Assembly (NCBI GenBank): GCA_020726505.1
Contig: JAHLEZ010000009.1
Coordinates: 2,542,001-2,606,000 of the forward strand
DNA from: Leptodontidium sp. MPI-SDFR-AT-0119
Lineage: Eukaryota > Ascomycota > Leotiomycetes > Helotiales > Leptodontidiaceae
Direction of reading: 5' to 3'
Length of the DNA: 64,000 bases
Under the pieces are notes generated by a model. It saw only the letters and a program-made list of their open reading frames with translations. It was not told where the DNA came from and did no database searches. How positions within the stretch are numbered: position 1 is the stretch's first letter; every line of letters begins with the position of its first letter. Shown here piece by piece: positions 1 through 11,437 of the stretch. The position numbers and the translations under genes were made by a program.

Positions 1-1684
1 GGTATCAAGTGCAGTGATTTGCGATTGCATTCAGTCAGATCGGGCACCTAGACTTGAATCCTCTTTTCGCGTCAGTGTGACAGTAAATCAGGGCATGACC
101 TGCGGTGATGGATGCTTTGAAACAACACCTAGAATGCAATTCTAACTTGGACTTTGATAATCGATTTGATAAGTTTTGTCATTTTAACACGCAAATATAG
201 AAAAAACTCGGTGTTGAGAAGAACTCAACCGTAAGGCTTGGATGTGCAACCCCAGATTCCTCACCGAAGACTCGCACTTTTTACGCCCAATAATTAGGAG
301 CCAGTCATAGAAGTTGAGAACTCCCTCCCGTCTTGCATTATTGTCACACTATGGGGATGAGATAAGCTTCCCTAGCCGCGTTACAGGCTAAGGCTGTCAG
401 GCGGATGGGGCACAGTTTACGGGGGTTGCTGACGTGGTTGTAAAATGCTGGTCCCAAATCTTACAAATGGCGAGCTGTCCAGCGATACTCAACGCATCGT
501 GTCATACAGCAGGTCGGGGAGGCGCGCATTGGCAGCGTCATGCATTCCACCAGACGGCTGGAATATGCGAGGCTGTGAAAAGCTCCTTCTACTGGAACTT
601 GATTTAATTGGTGCCATTGGTACTGTAAGAAGGATCAAAGTGCGATCCAGCTGGTGACCTGGGTATTCTGTACGGTCGGAAAATACTAGCCTTTCTGCCT
701 AGCAGCCATGGCGTCTTTCTCCAGACCTCTAGCAACATGAATCGAGCCTATAAGGCTTGATCTCATTCATGGCTGCTTAGTCAAACACGATCTGGTTCAT
801 CCCGAGAAGCCACGAAACTCCCGTCTGCAACCACTACAGGAAAGACCAAAGCCGTGCTATTATATCTCGCATTCAAACGGTCATACCTCAGCCTGGTGTA
901 ATACCTCGGCATGTATGATATGAATGTCCGAGTTCGAATAAGTGAAGGTGAGTTAGAAGAAGAATTAAGCACTTATTTTGAAGAATAAAGACAAAATTAA
1001 CAAGTTATATTTTGATAATTCTATATATACTAAACTATTTTTGAGGCTTGGACATAATTTGTATATGAAATCTCCCCGGTATCGTCACCATAGTGGAGTG
1101 CGGCGTCATGTAGTCCAACTGTTTCAGTATATTGGGTGAGGGCCGAAGTAGTCGGTTGCAGAGGCTTTAAAGCGGCTGAGTAATTGTAAAGAATTCACCG
1201 TTTGATTGGAAGAATTACGGGCCTGCTTTAGGACCGTGACCAACACATATGGGACGCTATTAAGAGGGAATGCAGAGGGCCTAATGAGCAGTTTGGTGCA
1301 GCCCCGATACCAGCAAGAGGTGGTTCAGCTTTCGAACGGACGGACAACTCGCGGCGTCAACCAGTCGAAGGCACTCCGCCACCGCTTTTAAAAAACCGTC
1401 GACCTATTCATCGTTGTCCGAACCCGAGCAACTTTAGACAGCCTCAACACCCGGGGACTGCCTATCTTCGTCTCGGTTTAAATTTGGGTTGGTCGGGCTA
1501 CTCTAATTAGCGAAAAAACTCTCCCAGCTCTCTAAATTATGGCCTCTGGAGTGGAGTAGAGTGTTAAAATAGCTCGAAGGTACCTATAAATACGGCCCCC
1601 CACCACTGTAAATAGTCAAGTCATATGTAACCCCTCCACTGTATTCAGTACTCTAGATAAATATTATTTACTCTTACTTATTTA
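1..1684. other. No gene recognised (left edge)
   Basis: I see no coding region with recognisable protein features here. Short open frames exist (for example 445-657 and 1206-1391) but show no domain, no intron structure and no continuity. Around 980-1070 the sequence becomes AT-rich. It may be downstream flank of the kelch gene, whose stop codon is near 1685. Confidence 0.5.
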
Positions 1685-3453
1685 TCATTCCTCAGCTGGA
1701 AGTTCAACGGCTTGCCGCATCTCCGCGGGCAGTTCTTGGCATGGAGGCGTTGCGGCCAGCTCTCTACGTATAGACTCTCCAGTCAGCTCTTGAGGAGGCG
1801 AGACCTGATAACGGTCTTTCCCTGATTTCCTGCGCAGAATCCAAACGTTCAGACCTATGACGATGGCCAATCCTACCGCTGCCCCAATCACCGCACCAGC
1901 AATATCGCCGGCATTGCCTTCATGGTGAGGATGCGTATCTGGGGTTTTCAGTGGAGGAGTGACCGTGGGAGGGATGATTGTCGGAGGATTGAACATTGTC
2001 AATATGGCAGCGTGGTCAAACCCGCCGACTGGCTGTGTTATGGTAGCCCCTCCGTCTCCCCTGCTGGTTGTGAGACTACTGTTATGGATTGAGGAACCAA
2101 GCACTTACGATCCACCGATTATATCCACTACGCTTTTCGGGACCTGATACTGTGGAGCATAGGCATCGAAGAACGAGCCCCATGTCAACGCGCTCAAATC
2201 AAATAGGGCCACATCTTCCTTCTGATCGCATGTGACGGTACTAAGATTGGGCAATTTGCCGCTTGTTTCAACCGCATGCATGCTCGCATAAAGTGATCCT
2301 CCCACGGACATCATCTGCCGCTTGCAAGCGGTGTGGCATGTATGTCCAAACCGGGGGTTTGTCCCCGAGTAGGCCTTTGTCCAGGTGAAAGATGGAAGTG
2401 AGAGTATGTAGACGTCGTCATACATAATTGATTGCGTTGGATCATACCCGCCATAAATGTAACTGTTATTGTATTAGCCTGTCGTTCAAAGCTTCCCCCC
2501 GAGCACATACAAGTTGTGGCTCGGGTTGCCTTTTGCAGACTTCGGGCTTGGTAGGACGCAAAAATCGATGCTTGGAGGAGGTGGTTCGCCCGAAGTCAAC
2601 TGGCTGAACCAAGTCACTTTATCTTCATTGAACGTGTCGCACAAAGAGATGCTTTTGAAGTCAATCTGAATTCGTCAGTACTGGCCCAAAGATTATCCAA
2701 AACAGTGAGGTACCAGAATGCCAATTGTGAACGTGGTATTTCTTCCACCCCTAACTTACTCTGCATACCACCAAAAGCCACCAAAGTACCATTCTCCGTC
2801 TTGCCAAATCTCGGGGTATGTACCAAACCGCCGGCTACGCTGGGAGCACCGAGGGTGACTGTCGACACGTTTCTCGCGGTTTGTGTTAGCAGGTCAATAA
2901 TGATCATTCCGCCGATATAGGTAGCTTGATTATTCGTAGCGTTTGACAACTTGCCACCAACATACTCCGACATGGTATACAGCACATATGAGGAGCCTCG
3001 ATCAACCTGACCATTCAGGATGAATCCAATGCCACGCGTGATTGCTTCAGCAGTTGCGCCCTAGTTCGGACGTCGGGGAACAGTATAAGTTAAATCGTAT
3101 TGGCCCCATGTCATCAATGAAGTATCGTATGACCATAGGGAGTAGTGATCAGAGCTTGGCGGTTTCCAATCTGAGTCGTTATTGTTGGCCAAGAAGGTTG
3201 ATCCATCGAAGGTATAGAGCTTCTTATCGTTGGCAGGTCCTCGGAATAGGGCCCCTCTGACCATATTCGGAGGATTGGCCCCCACTGAGGAGTTTCCGAA
3301 CCTTCCTATTTTTCTTTCTGTGAAATTGGTATTTGCATCCCATGGTCCGCTCATGTCAATCTCGAAGAAGTATTTGCCTACTTATAAGCTATAGTTACAG
3401 CTATCAAGAGCTGGTGACTTACTGAACCCGAGCCAAGTAAGAGTTGTGGCCAT
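1685..3453 (-). pseudogene. Kelch-repeat protein with C-terminal membrane helix, interrupted by one TAG
   Basis: Spliced reading gives about 522 codons. Proposed introns: 3422-3378, 2713-2652 (least certain), 2510-2463 and 2108-2064 (or 2061), all GT...AG and 45-62 nt. Kelch-type blades are visible, such as YIYGGYDPTQS and DDVYILSLPSFTW, followed by a single membrane segment (AGAVIGAAVGLAIVIGLNVW) and a basic stop-transfer RRK. The C-terminal tail is therefore probably cytosolic. Codon 116 (3063-3061) is TAG at a place where the motif RPN-W-GATAEA is expected, while the frame is open on both sides. TGG to TAG is CCA to CTA on the other strand, a CpA-to-TpA change. The proposed start at 3453 gives no clear signal peptide, so the true 5' end may be missing. 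Probably a recently broken gene; function unknown beyond a kelch propeller scaffold. Confidence 0.75.
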
Positions 3454-3871
3454 TGCTCCCGGTCACTTTAAGCGAGGTGAGCCCTGCACTCGAATTTCTG
3501 GCACCTTCTCTTTAAACGTATATATCTTCACGCCCTTTTAATGAAATTTCTTTAAACTTGAAATAGAGCCTCTAATTTACTCTACCTCGTGGTGAAAAAC
3601 ACCTCAAAGCGAATGGAGCACTGAGTTGTCCCTGAGCATAGCTAGTATGATACGAGAAAGCACACATATATGACTGACGGATTCAACTAACATGAATGAT
3701 TCCATCGCGTGCACCTGTCACCAACAATATCGCTGTAGGTCTTCTCAACAATTTTCAGCACGGACTTCTTCTCCATTACCGTACCAGCACAGGGTATGGT
3801 ACCCGTTTTCGGTAATGCTGTCTATTCAAGGGTATACTTTACCATTGTTGGCGTAACCTCCATTCTAGTTT
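3454..3871. other. Intergenic, nothing recognised
   Basis: Upstream flank of the kelch gene. No coding signal, RNA gene or repeat was seen. Confidence 0.4.
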
Positions 3872-4219
3872 TTGGCTTGTGGAGCTACAAACACTATGAA
3901 ATTCACTCGCATTCCCTTATACCGAGTACGAAAAAAAATTGACATCAACGATACTTCATTATCCTCTCAGAAGTCGTTGGTTGCTTCTCAAAGTAAACTA
4001 CTTGCAACGCTTCTTTGCCAAGCCACTTTTGGTGAGCTCGAAGAGTTGAGGAAGAGGCGGCCGGACGAAGATGAGGAAGAGAACGTACGCCGCGCTTGGG
4101 ATACGGAGCAGAACTTGGCTTTCGCGGAGTTGCTTGTGGAAAAAAGAGCTATGGAGACTGGGGAAGACGTGAAAAGTCTCCTGAAGAGCTGGGGATTAGG
4201 GCAGGAGGTGAGTAGCTGA
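3872..4219 (+). CDS. Hypothetical short protein, possibly a fragment
   Basis: A 115-codon open frame with a charged, helix-prone C-terminal half (KRRPDEDEEENVRRAW and later LVEKRAMETGEDVKSLL). I do not recognise the family. It ends 18 bases before an NRAMP fragment and lies upstream of a kinase fragment, all on the same strand, so it may be one more piece of shuffled coding debris rather than a working gene. Confidence 0.3.
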   Translation: MACGATNTMKFTRIPLYRVRKKIDINDTSLSSQKSLVASQSKLLATLLCQATFGELEELRKRRPDEDEEENVRRAWDTEQNLAFAELLVEKRAMETGEDVKSLLKSWGLGQEVSS

Positions 4220-4237
4220 GGCGGAAGGCAAACCAAT

Positions 4238-4585
4238 ATGCCCTGTGAGGACTTTCGTCGACCTTTGACTTCTTATATCAATGGATATGTTTTCTTGTTT
4301 GTGCTCAATTCTATCGTTTTGCTCAATAATTTTCGCAAAAACCTTGATCCAGGAAATTACTCAACTGGCGTCGCGGCAGGATCCGGCTACCAATTCGGAC
4401 TCCTGTTCATCGCTCGCTTGTCAAATATCACTGCAATCTTCCTCCAATCTCTCTGCATCAAGTTGGGTACAGTATCTGGGATGAACCTGGCTCAGATCTC
4501 CCGTGCGCATTTCCCAAGATGCCTCAATTGGTTTCTCTATGTTATGGCCGAGGGTTTAATCGCTCGGCTAACCGGCCGGATATAG
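4238..4585 (+). pseudogene. NRAMP-type metal transporter fragment
   Basis: The frame contains LDPGNYSTGVAAGSGYQFG, which matches the first NRAMP helix signature (DPGN, metal-binding in the family). It continues through IFLQSLCIKLGTVSGMNLAQ and RAHFPRCLNWFLYVMAEG, covering the first three membrane segments. NRAMP proteins are usually about 450-550 residues with 10-12 helices; here homology stops at the third helix, where the frame ends. The remainder of the transporter is not found nearby. A truncated, non-functional copy of a divalent-metal/proton symporter gene. Confidence 0.75.
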
Positions 4586-4699
4586 GGTCATGATTTTCGG
4601 GGTGGGAGAACGCGAGTAGTGTGGTGTTTATGAGGAATTTCGTGTAGGAAGGTTTTAATGGAGGTGGTTGAGAGTACTTATGCAGCCCACCCATTTGCG

Positions 4700-5047
4700 G
4701 ACTGTCATGAACGATGATTTACGGTTACGAAAAAAATATCATTATCACGGGACGCTGCAACTGAACGAGACCCGAGGGGAGGATTGATTGATCTAGACTT
4801 TGCGAAGGAGTTGGACAGTGTGCCGACTAGAGCCAGTCATCGGACTGGTACTATGCATTTCATGGCGATTGAGGCGCTCCAAGGCAAGGGCCACACTTAC
4901 CGGCACGACCTCGAGTCTTCTTCTACGTGTTTATATGGAGGTACTGCACTGTATTCTCTACGATACCTACTGTTGTGGGGTTTAATACCCCACCAACTTA
5001 CTGTGAGACTACAATCGGCAGTTAAACAGTTGTTCCGAGCAGCCTGA
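4700..5047 (+). pseudogene. FunK1-type protein kinase fragment
   Basis: The reading from about 4784 contains LIDLDFAKELDS and then HRTGTMHFMAIEALQGK, HTYRHDLES. These fit the DFG-like (here DLD) and activation/P+1 region of fungal FunK1 kinases (typical pattern LIDxDLA...TGTxxFMAIE...HxxxHDLESF). The catalytic-loop and N-lobe parts are missing or shifted, and the frame degenerates after DLES. A relic; such kinase fragments are common in gene-poor fungal regions. Confidence 0.6.
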
Positions 5048-5556
5048 CTCTTGGTGCAAGCTCTGCTAGACGAGGTAACCTCTCTGTGTCAGTTAACTGG
5101 TACATAATGCAGCCTGGCTCTCGTTACCATAGCCTCTCAACCTATCTCTTCCTTTCTTCCGCGTTTACAAGTAGAATGCCACCCGCGATAACCTGGGCCG
5201 CCTGATTCGTCCTTTGGGATGGAAAATGACTGTCACGACTTATTTATGACTGACGCTGCTTGACAGAGGTTATTGACACCAGCGAAATGGCGCCAACTCA
5301 ACGGGATACATAGTAGTTTTGGTCTGGCAGGATTTAATCCTAAGGTACGGACGGTACCTAGGTATTATTTCTATCTCGGGTCTAGAAAACACTGAAAAGG
5401 CCCCGGAATCATTTAAAATCACTCGAAAGAAGGTATTGATTTGAAGTATTCTTATCATGTCATTTTTAGGACCTATTTTTGATAGAGACTGACGTAAGTA
5501 TCACAGACTCATCCTTCCATCCCTTCTCGTCCTCGTCATCATCCCAGAGCCGTCCT
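5048..5556. other. Intergenic, nothing recognised
   Basis: Lies between the kinase relic and the 3' end of the hydrolase gene. No features identified. Confidence 0.4.
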
Positions 5557-6471
5557 TCAGAGCTTGCCGAAGAATGAGGCGAGCTTCTCGACGGCCTGGC
5601 TCACAAATTCAGGCTTGTCGTAGAGCGCAATGTGCGTGGCGCCTTCAACGACGAACATTTCCTTTGGCCCTTCGGCCAGAGCAAAGGCCTGATCGCTGTA
5701 GATTTTCGTGTCCGCCTCGCTTCCGGCAATCAGAAGCAGAGGTTGTGTCAAAAGGGTTGGGAGCAGAGGGAAAACCGAGAAGGCGAACATCTTGTCCATG
5801 CTGGACATCAGGAAGAGACCCTTGGAGTTGGGGTGCGCGCCGCGTGCCGTTCTATAATAGTCATAGCCCTCTCGAAGCATAGTGGGCGTCTGCTCGGTGA
5901 TGTCTTCGAACTTCTCGGGAACGAAAGGAAGGTAGACTGGGGCCGCGCCATTGGCTTCCGCGGTTCTCTGGCCTGCAGCTGCCTCGAGCGACTTGATCTG
6001 GTCCGTGGGAGGGATGGGGTTTCCGAAGAAAGCTCTGGCTGCTTCACCCATTGGTGTTGCGCTGATTCCGGCGATGGCCTTGAACCGGCGTTCGGTCTGG
6101 GCCACGGCGAGCGCATACCCGCCACCGGCGCACACACCGTAGACACCCATGCGGTCGGTATCGACGAAGGGCTGAGTGGTCAGGAAATCGGCCGCGCAAC
6201 GGGCGTCTTCCACTCTCATCGCTGGATCCTCCAGGAGACGTGGCTCTCCTCCGCTTGCACCTTGATAGGTGGAGTCATAGACGAGGACCACAAAGCCACG
6301 TGCGGCGAGCTTCTGTGCATAGTGGCCGATGGTCTGCTCCTTAACGCCGCCTGCGGGATGAACTCCGACGAGTGCGGGGTATTTCTGACCTTCCTGGAAG
6401 TTGTCCGGAAGATGAAGATGCGCGGCGATGCGCACACCTCGGTTTTGATAGGTGACATCCTTTGGCGCCAT
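5557..6471 (-). CDS. Alpha/beta hydrolase (dienelactone-hydrolase-like) with Cys nucleophile
   Basis: Single-exon gene, 304 residues. Features of the alpha/beta-hydrolase fold in order: an oxyanion-type HPAGG turn near residue 39, the nucleophile elbow GVCAGGGYA near residues 112-120, a candidate acid residue after LLIAGSEAD, and the late His in VEGATHIALYD. The nucleophile is Cys, not Ser, as in dienelactone hydrolases and the YcjY-like branch; the substrate is not predictable. No signal peptide, so cytosolic. It is transcribed away from the Zn2Cys6 regulator gene across a roughly 1.5-kb divergent region that holds a promoter word shared with other genes of this cluster. Likely a catabolic or detoxifying hydrolase under that regulator (inference). 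Confidence 0.85.
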   Translation of the reverse strand: MAPKDVTYQNRGVRIAAHLHLPDNFQEGQKYPALVGVHPAGGVKEQTIGHYAQKLAARGFVVLVYDSTYQGASGGEPRLLEDPAMRVEDARCAADFLTTQPFVDTDRMGVYGVCAGGGYALAVAQTERRFKAIAGISATPMGEAARAFFGNPIPPTDQIKSLEAAAGQRTAEANGAAPVYLPFVPEKFEDITEQTPTMLREGYDYYRTARGAHPNSKGLFLMSSMDKMFAFSVFPLLPTLLTQPLLLIAGSEADTKIYSDQAFALAEGPKEMFVVEGATHIALYDKPEFVSQAVEKLASFFGKL

Positions 6472-7060
6472 AATGTCTGCGTTCCTGATGGAATGTAATT
6501 AAAATCGGAGAGTGTGAGCTGGAGGTGAAGATTGCGGGAGCTTCAGATGGATGGAGATTGCAGATGAAAGTTGGTTTGGCGGATATAGATTTTGGATGTG
6601 GGAAGCAGTGGGTTCAAATAAACTTCTGCTTGCGGCTGGCTTCTTGAGTGAGTCGAAGGAAGGAAAGAGAGTTAACTTATACGATACGTCTATGGCGCGG
6701 CCAAGACTCTCCCTCTCTCACACACACACCTGGTGGTAAATGTACACAAGGGTCTTCAACAAATCAGTGATTGGCGGGATACTATGTTTGTAAGGGACGC
6801 CCAATAATAGCACTTTGAGTGGAGATCGCCATGAACATGGACGCACCGAACTGTACTAAGGAGTTAAGAAAAAGATAAAAACATGTGGGCTGCCAGTTTG
6901 CCTGAAACTTCAGTGGTACGCATGTACTTCGTACGTTACGAGTATGGACTTGCATCGAAAAAGGTAAGCGATCCGGGAAGAGCTTGACAGCTTTAACAGC
7001 TCAACAGCTCAACAGCCTCTTTACCTCCGGACGGAGGTGCCGCGGGGGTAAGTTCTAGTG

Positions 7061-7080
7061 TCACCGCCTTTTTCTGCCAG
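7061..7080 (-). promoter_or_regulatory. Shared promoter word, type 1 (TGGCAGAAA...GGCGGTGA)
   Basis: Plus-strand text is tcaccgcctttttctgccag. The reverse complement matches 10035-10054 with two mismatches at the inner part, and 19325-19344 carries it with one G/T difference. It sits between the divergent hydrolase and regulator genes. CGG-containing half sites are typical targets of Zn2Cys6 proteins, so this is a candidate binding site of the neighbouring regulator. Confidence 0.45.
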
Positions 7081-7812
7081 GTGCAGGTGCAGTTTCCATC
7101 CATTGTGCTACTTACCTAAGGGTTGTTTGGAGGGGCGGGGCTGTTTGGGACTTAGGTCCCACTGAGACAAATGCGGGTGGAATTGGATCAGACCAAACCA
7201 ATAATTGGACGGACCACTACGGTAACGTCAGAGACGAGACGATGCTATGCTAGTTGAATTTAATTGGATTGAATCGAATGAGTGAGTAAGAGGAGGATTG
7301 GTCTTAATCAATGGCACTTATCTCATCTTGTGAGTTCTCCTATTTTCGAGGCTTTTCAAAGCTTGTTCTGCCCACCTTTTTCTTTTTTTTCAACAGCGGT
7401 TCCTGCGCCACACAATACAATGAATACGATGCCCTCGCCACTGGTGAACCTCTGTACGAATTAGGCGGCACTTGCTGACGCCCTATCCAGGCTCCACAAC
7501 TTGCCAAGTGTCAGATTGAGCAGAATAGAGTTTAAGACAGAGAGCTCACGATTAACTTCTTACGCTAAGGCATCCTTTGGACCGGTCTCCACCCCTACGT
7601 TGAATGCAATTGGGTGTAAAGACCCAACGGATTCATTGTGGGAGTACTATCTCATGTAGTGGTGACGATATGCTTCCGCCTTGACCTAATATGGTTAGCG
7701 TTGCGGACCATGGCAAGTGCTTGGCAAACCTTAAACTCGACTAGGATTTGTGCCATGACCACATATCCCACCCCTCAACTTCACTTACTTTTATATTCCA
7801 AAAAATGCGATA

Positions 7813-7833
7813 TCACCGGATCGGTTTCCTTTT
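7813..7833 (+). promoter_or_regulatory. Shared promoter word, type 2 (TCACCGGATCG.TTTCC)
   Basis: About 115-135 bases before the regulator start. The same word occurs upstream of the NmrA-like gene (10087) and in an orphan promoter-like stretch (19421), suggesting common ancestry or common regulation. Confidence 0.45.
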
Positions 7834-7947
7834 CTGACAAAGGTGATTTTTACTTTACGCTTCTGATTCGCACACCCCACCCCTCCCACCGCAAGGCACC
7901 CAACTACCTGTCTCACTCCACTGTCCCTCAAAGTCTGTATCCAAGTC

Positions 7948-9447
7948 ATGGTCAATCGAGGTCGGCCTTCTAGGGACTGTCTCCCATGCAGGAAGAGGAA
8001 GCTCCGGGTACGAGCACGTTTTGGCCGAGCTCCGGCATTCGACCTTTCAACTCTGTCCACGGTTATCGAAACATGCTGACCTGTTGGGACGTAGTGCGAT
8101 CTGCAGGCTCAGGTTTGCGGCCAATGCCAAAGGGCCCGGATCTTGTGCCATGGATACCGGAAAATCGAAGACATGGTATTCCACGACGAAACCACTTCAA
8201 CTGAGCAGAAGGTGTTAGCTCGGCGATCGCTAGCCTTACCATCAAAGCCCGCGGTTGGGCCACCGCTGTCATGGGATACCAGCTTTCGGGAAGCCTTCTT
8301 CTGTTTGTATCTTGCTAGGTTTTCGCAAAGCCACACCTCGATTGCTCCTCTCTACAGTCGAGCCTCTGTTGCGGGGCCACTGGTTTCCAGCGTCGATGCC
8401 ATCAGCCTGGCCTTCGCGGCCTTCCAGTTCAACAGCCAAAAATTAAGAAGTCTGGCAAACAAGACGTATCTGAACGCCATCCAGACTTTGAGTCAAGCCC
8501 TGTGCAATCCCAAAATCTCGACAAGCGACGAAACCCTTCAGGCTGTGCTCCTCCTCGACCTTTGTGAGAAGTTTGCCAATTGTCATCTACAAAATAGTAA
8601 TCCCCCATGGATGATCCATATTAAAGGTGCCATGTCACTGGTCGAGGCACGGGGGAACAGGAACTTTTCCAGCCCAATCGCCTGCCAGCTGGCCAGTCGC
8701 GTGGCGGAAGCAATGGCAATTAGTTGTGGATCTGCCGCCGTCCCGGTTCCAAACTCATTGCCGACTCTACGAGGAAACCTTGACGGCTTCGTCTTCCACG
8801 CGAATTGGGAGTTTGCAGCTTTGGTGGTCAGCGTCGCGAGTTTACGAGCCGACATTCATAGCGGCGAACTTAAGGGTGAGGCCGCTACCGACAGGGCGAG
8901 GGAGCTAGATCGTTCGTTGGCCGTGCTGCAAGAGAATCTCCCTCGGTCCTGGAAGTCTAAACGTGTCCAACGCGTTGAACAAGACACACATATCTTGGGA
9001 CACTACTACGACGTCTACCCAAGCCACGCCATAACCCAAACATGCAATGCTATCAGAATGATGCGTCTAGAGATGAACAGCATATTGAGGGAGTACGACC
9101 AGCTTGATTCCGAAAATAGCGCCTCCAACGCCATTGACCGCATAGCACGTCAAATCTGCGACACGATCCCCCAGTTCATCATAGCGGAGGCTCGGCCAGA
9201 GAATGGATTGCCTTTCTTACCATTGCAGAGGCTACATTGCTGCAGCATGCTCCCACCGCTGTATCTTGCTGCCCAGCTCTCGACGGACGAGGACTTGCGA
9301 GGTTGGATCTCTCAAACAATGGAATACATGGCCGAATGGGGAAGTCTGCAGATGGCCAGGGACATTGCCGATTTGCTGAAAACTAAATCAGACGTGGACT
9401 ACTGGACCGTGTGTAAATTGACTGGAAGCTATGCTCTGAATGCATAA
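7948..9447 (+). CDS. Zn2Cys6 fungal transcription factor
   Basis: Two exons, 7948-8007 and 8095-9447, with an 87-nt GT...AG intron (branch-like TGCTGACC) give 470 residues. The intron splits the zinc cluster, and splicing yields the exact pattern C-x2-C-x6-C-x6-C-x2-C-x6-C: CLPCRKRKLR joined to CDLQAQVCGQCQRARILC, residues 12-39. This binuclear cluster binds CGG-type half sites. The rest is helical and resembles the C-terminal region of fungal C6 regulators without an obvious named middle domain. The start at 7948 is chosen because it directly precedes the cluster. The gene has a decayed paralogue at 12425-13895. Its neighbours (hydrolase, NmrA-like, DJ-1-like, EthD) make it the probable pathway regulator (inference). 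Confidence 0.85.
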
Positions 9448-10382
9448 AGGATAGGAAGCCCCTCAAATCAACAATTGCAATCCCAATACTTGGAGTGATT
9501 CAGCCAATCTGGCACATTGTGACTGTTATACCCAGGCGGCGGTTCCTTGTGCTACAGTATTGCATCCTTGGCAGAGATTCACCTCCGTCGTGTTGAAATG
9601 TCCTGTATCTGGCTTTCCCTCGTTTTTATTTAAATTCTCAGTCGGAGCTGGTTTCAATTCGACCAATCTCATACAAGAGTAAGATAGAAGAATGTCTTTT
9701 AAGCAGAATCATTACAGCAGCCGCATTACTAAGAAGCACTGTTTGTGTAATTGTCGTGTGTTTACTAAGTAATTACAAGGTAGTTAGGGATCTCAGAAAA
9801 TTAGGTAAATAATAATGTATTACGTACAAGAAGATAGTTAGTAGTATAATCAAGAATACCAAGTATTATTTAAGCGTAGTCCCCCGCTCAGCTTCAAGGA
9901 TTTTTCAACAAATCGACTTCCAGGTTACGGAAATAATGATCTAGAAAACTTGATAGGGTCACATGTTCTCCACTGAATAACATTGGCCGTAAGCACGAAA
10001 AAAAAACCTTAATTCTACTTGGACAAATCTGCAGCTGGCAGAAAAAGACGGTGATATAGCTTTATCCCCGATACCTTTGTAAGCCGTCACCGGATCGCTT
10101 TCCTTTTTCGATACAAGGTTCCTACTATTTCGTGTATTTGCCCATGCATTGGGTTACGCCTCATCCGAGAACGTACCGAAGTCAGGTGAGTGCCACTTGT
10201 CGCGGGGGATGTTTGGGACTTGTCATGGTTAGGAGCTATATATCTTGCTCATATCCAGATTTGTACATCGACCTTTCAGGGCATCAGCACCTCAAAACTT
10301 ACAACCTCACTCGAAGCCGCCTCGCCATTGATTGATTGATTAATTATTTGACTATTTGATTGACTCCGTTGCTTTCCCAACC
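9448..10382. other. Promoter region of NmrA-like gene
   Basis: Contains both shared promoter words, 10035-10054 and 10087-10135, 250-350 bases before the NmrA-like start. 9690-9880 is AT-rich and holds nothing recognised. Confidence 0.45.
10035..10135 (+). promoter_or_regulatory. Composite shared promoter block
   Basis: Contains type 1 (ctggcagaaaaagacggtga, 10035-10054), a ccccgatacctttgtaagc segment, and type 2 (tcaccggatcgctttcc, 10087-10103) followed by cgatacaaggttcctac. The same order recurs at 19382-19465. Candidate regulatory block of the NmrA-like gene. Confidence 0.5.
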
Positions 10383-11437
10383 ATGGTGCAAGAGTATGCT
10401 AAGAAGCAGCCTGAGGGGTTTGTGAATTCCATCCGGAAGGTTGCGATTGTTGGCGTTAGTGCTTCCTTATCCATTCATGCCATCCCTTGCTTGTATACAA
10501 CGCTGACTTTTCACATTCATAGGCAACCGGGAACATCGGTAAAGCCTTGACCGAACACATCCTCCAGGCAGGGCAACACGAACTCACGGCCCTCACCCGA
10601 GCTGGCAGCAACAGCGTCTTGCCAAAAGGCGTCAAAACTGCTGTTGTTGACTACAACGATGAGGAGACGCTCGTTTCTGCTCTGACAGGCCACGATTTCC
10701 TCATTATTACCCTGGCAGTACAAGCTCCTCCGGATACGCAAAGCAAACTCATCAAAGCCGCTGCCAAAGCCGGCGTGACACATGTCATGCCCAATGCTTA
10801 CGGCCTCAACTTCTACGACAGCGAAAGCATCCGGCGCGATATCCCTGTGACACTAGGAGCCTATCACAGTATCGCCGAGGTGAATTCGCTCGGTTTGAAA
10901 TGTATCATCCTTATCGTTGGGTTTTGGTACGAGTACAGTCTGGCAACTACGGAGGCCATGTTCGGATTCGATCTCAAGAACCACAAGGTCACCATGTTTG
11001 ATGACGGGAAAAAGGCCATCCCGGTCTCTACATGGGACCAGTGCGGCCGCGCCGTGGCTATATTGCTGAGCTTGAAGAAACTACCAGAGGACGAGAGCGA
11101 CAAGTCTGCGACTCTTTCCCGCTTCCACGAGAAACCAGTGTTCATATCCAGCTTCAACGTTAGCCAGCGCGATATCCTCGACAGCGTGAACAGAGTAACT
11201 GGGGTTTCTGATGCGGACTGGGAGATCAAGTACCAGCCAGCCAAGGATCGGTATGAGGAGGGCGCGAAGGACCTCAGTGAAAGCAACATGTTGGGCTTCT
11301 ATAAAATGATGTTCTCCAGAGTGTTTTATGCTAGTGGTGAGGCCGACTTTGAGCCGGACAACAAGATACTGGGCCTGTCAGAGGAAAAGTTGGATGAGGC
11401 TACTGCGAAAGGTCTTGAGTTGGCGAAGGAGACTTAG
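10383..11437 (+). CDS. NmrA-like / isoflavone-reductase-like NAD(P)-binding protein
   Basis: Two exons, 10383-10454 and 10523-11437, with a 68-nt intron (GTTAGT...CATAG), give 328 residues. Splicing creates the dinucleotide-binding turn VAIVGATGNIGKAL at about residues 20-33 (GxxGxxG). This supports a Rossmann fold of the atypical short-chain dehydrogenase group. The HDFLIITLAVQAPPDTQ and AGVTHVMPNAYG segments fit the same family. Members act either as NAD(P)-dependent reductases or as redox-sensing regulators; the sequence does not decide. The catalytic Lys of isoflavone reductases is not evident. No signal peptide. Lies downstream of the regulator, same strand. Confidence 0.85.

Larger units (their letters stand above)
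6472..7947. other. Divergent promoter region of hydrolase and regulator genes
   Basis: No coding gene is recognised. Two words shared with other promoters of the cluster lie here (7061-7080 and 7813-7833, listed separately). A CA/CT simple run lies at 6711-6730 and tandem AACAGCTC words at about 6992-7013. Confidence 0.5.

Noticed and set aside
2666..2713. A 48-nt kelch intron with acceptor TTCAG at 2666
   Set aside because: It creates TGA at the junction; the acceptor at 2652 keeps the kelch frame open.
5632..6498. A 288-codon plus-strand frame opposite the hydrolase gene
   Set aside because: Antisense shadow; the minus-strand hydrolase has clear catalytic motifs.
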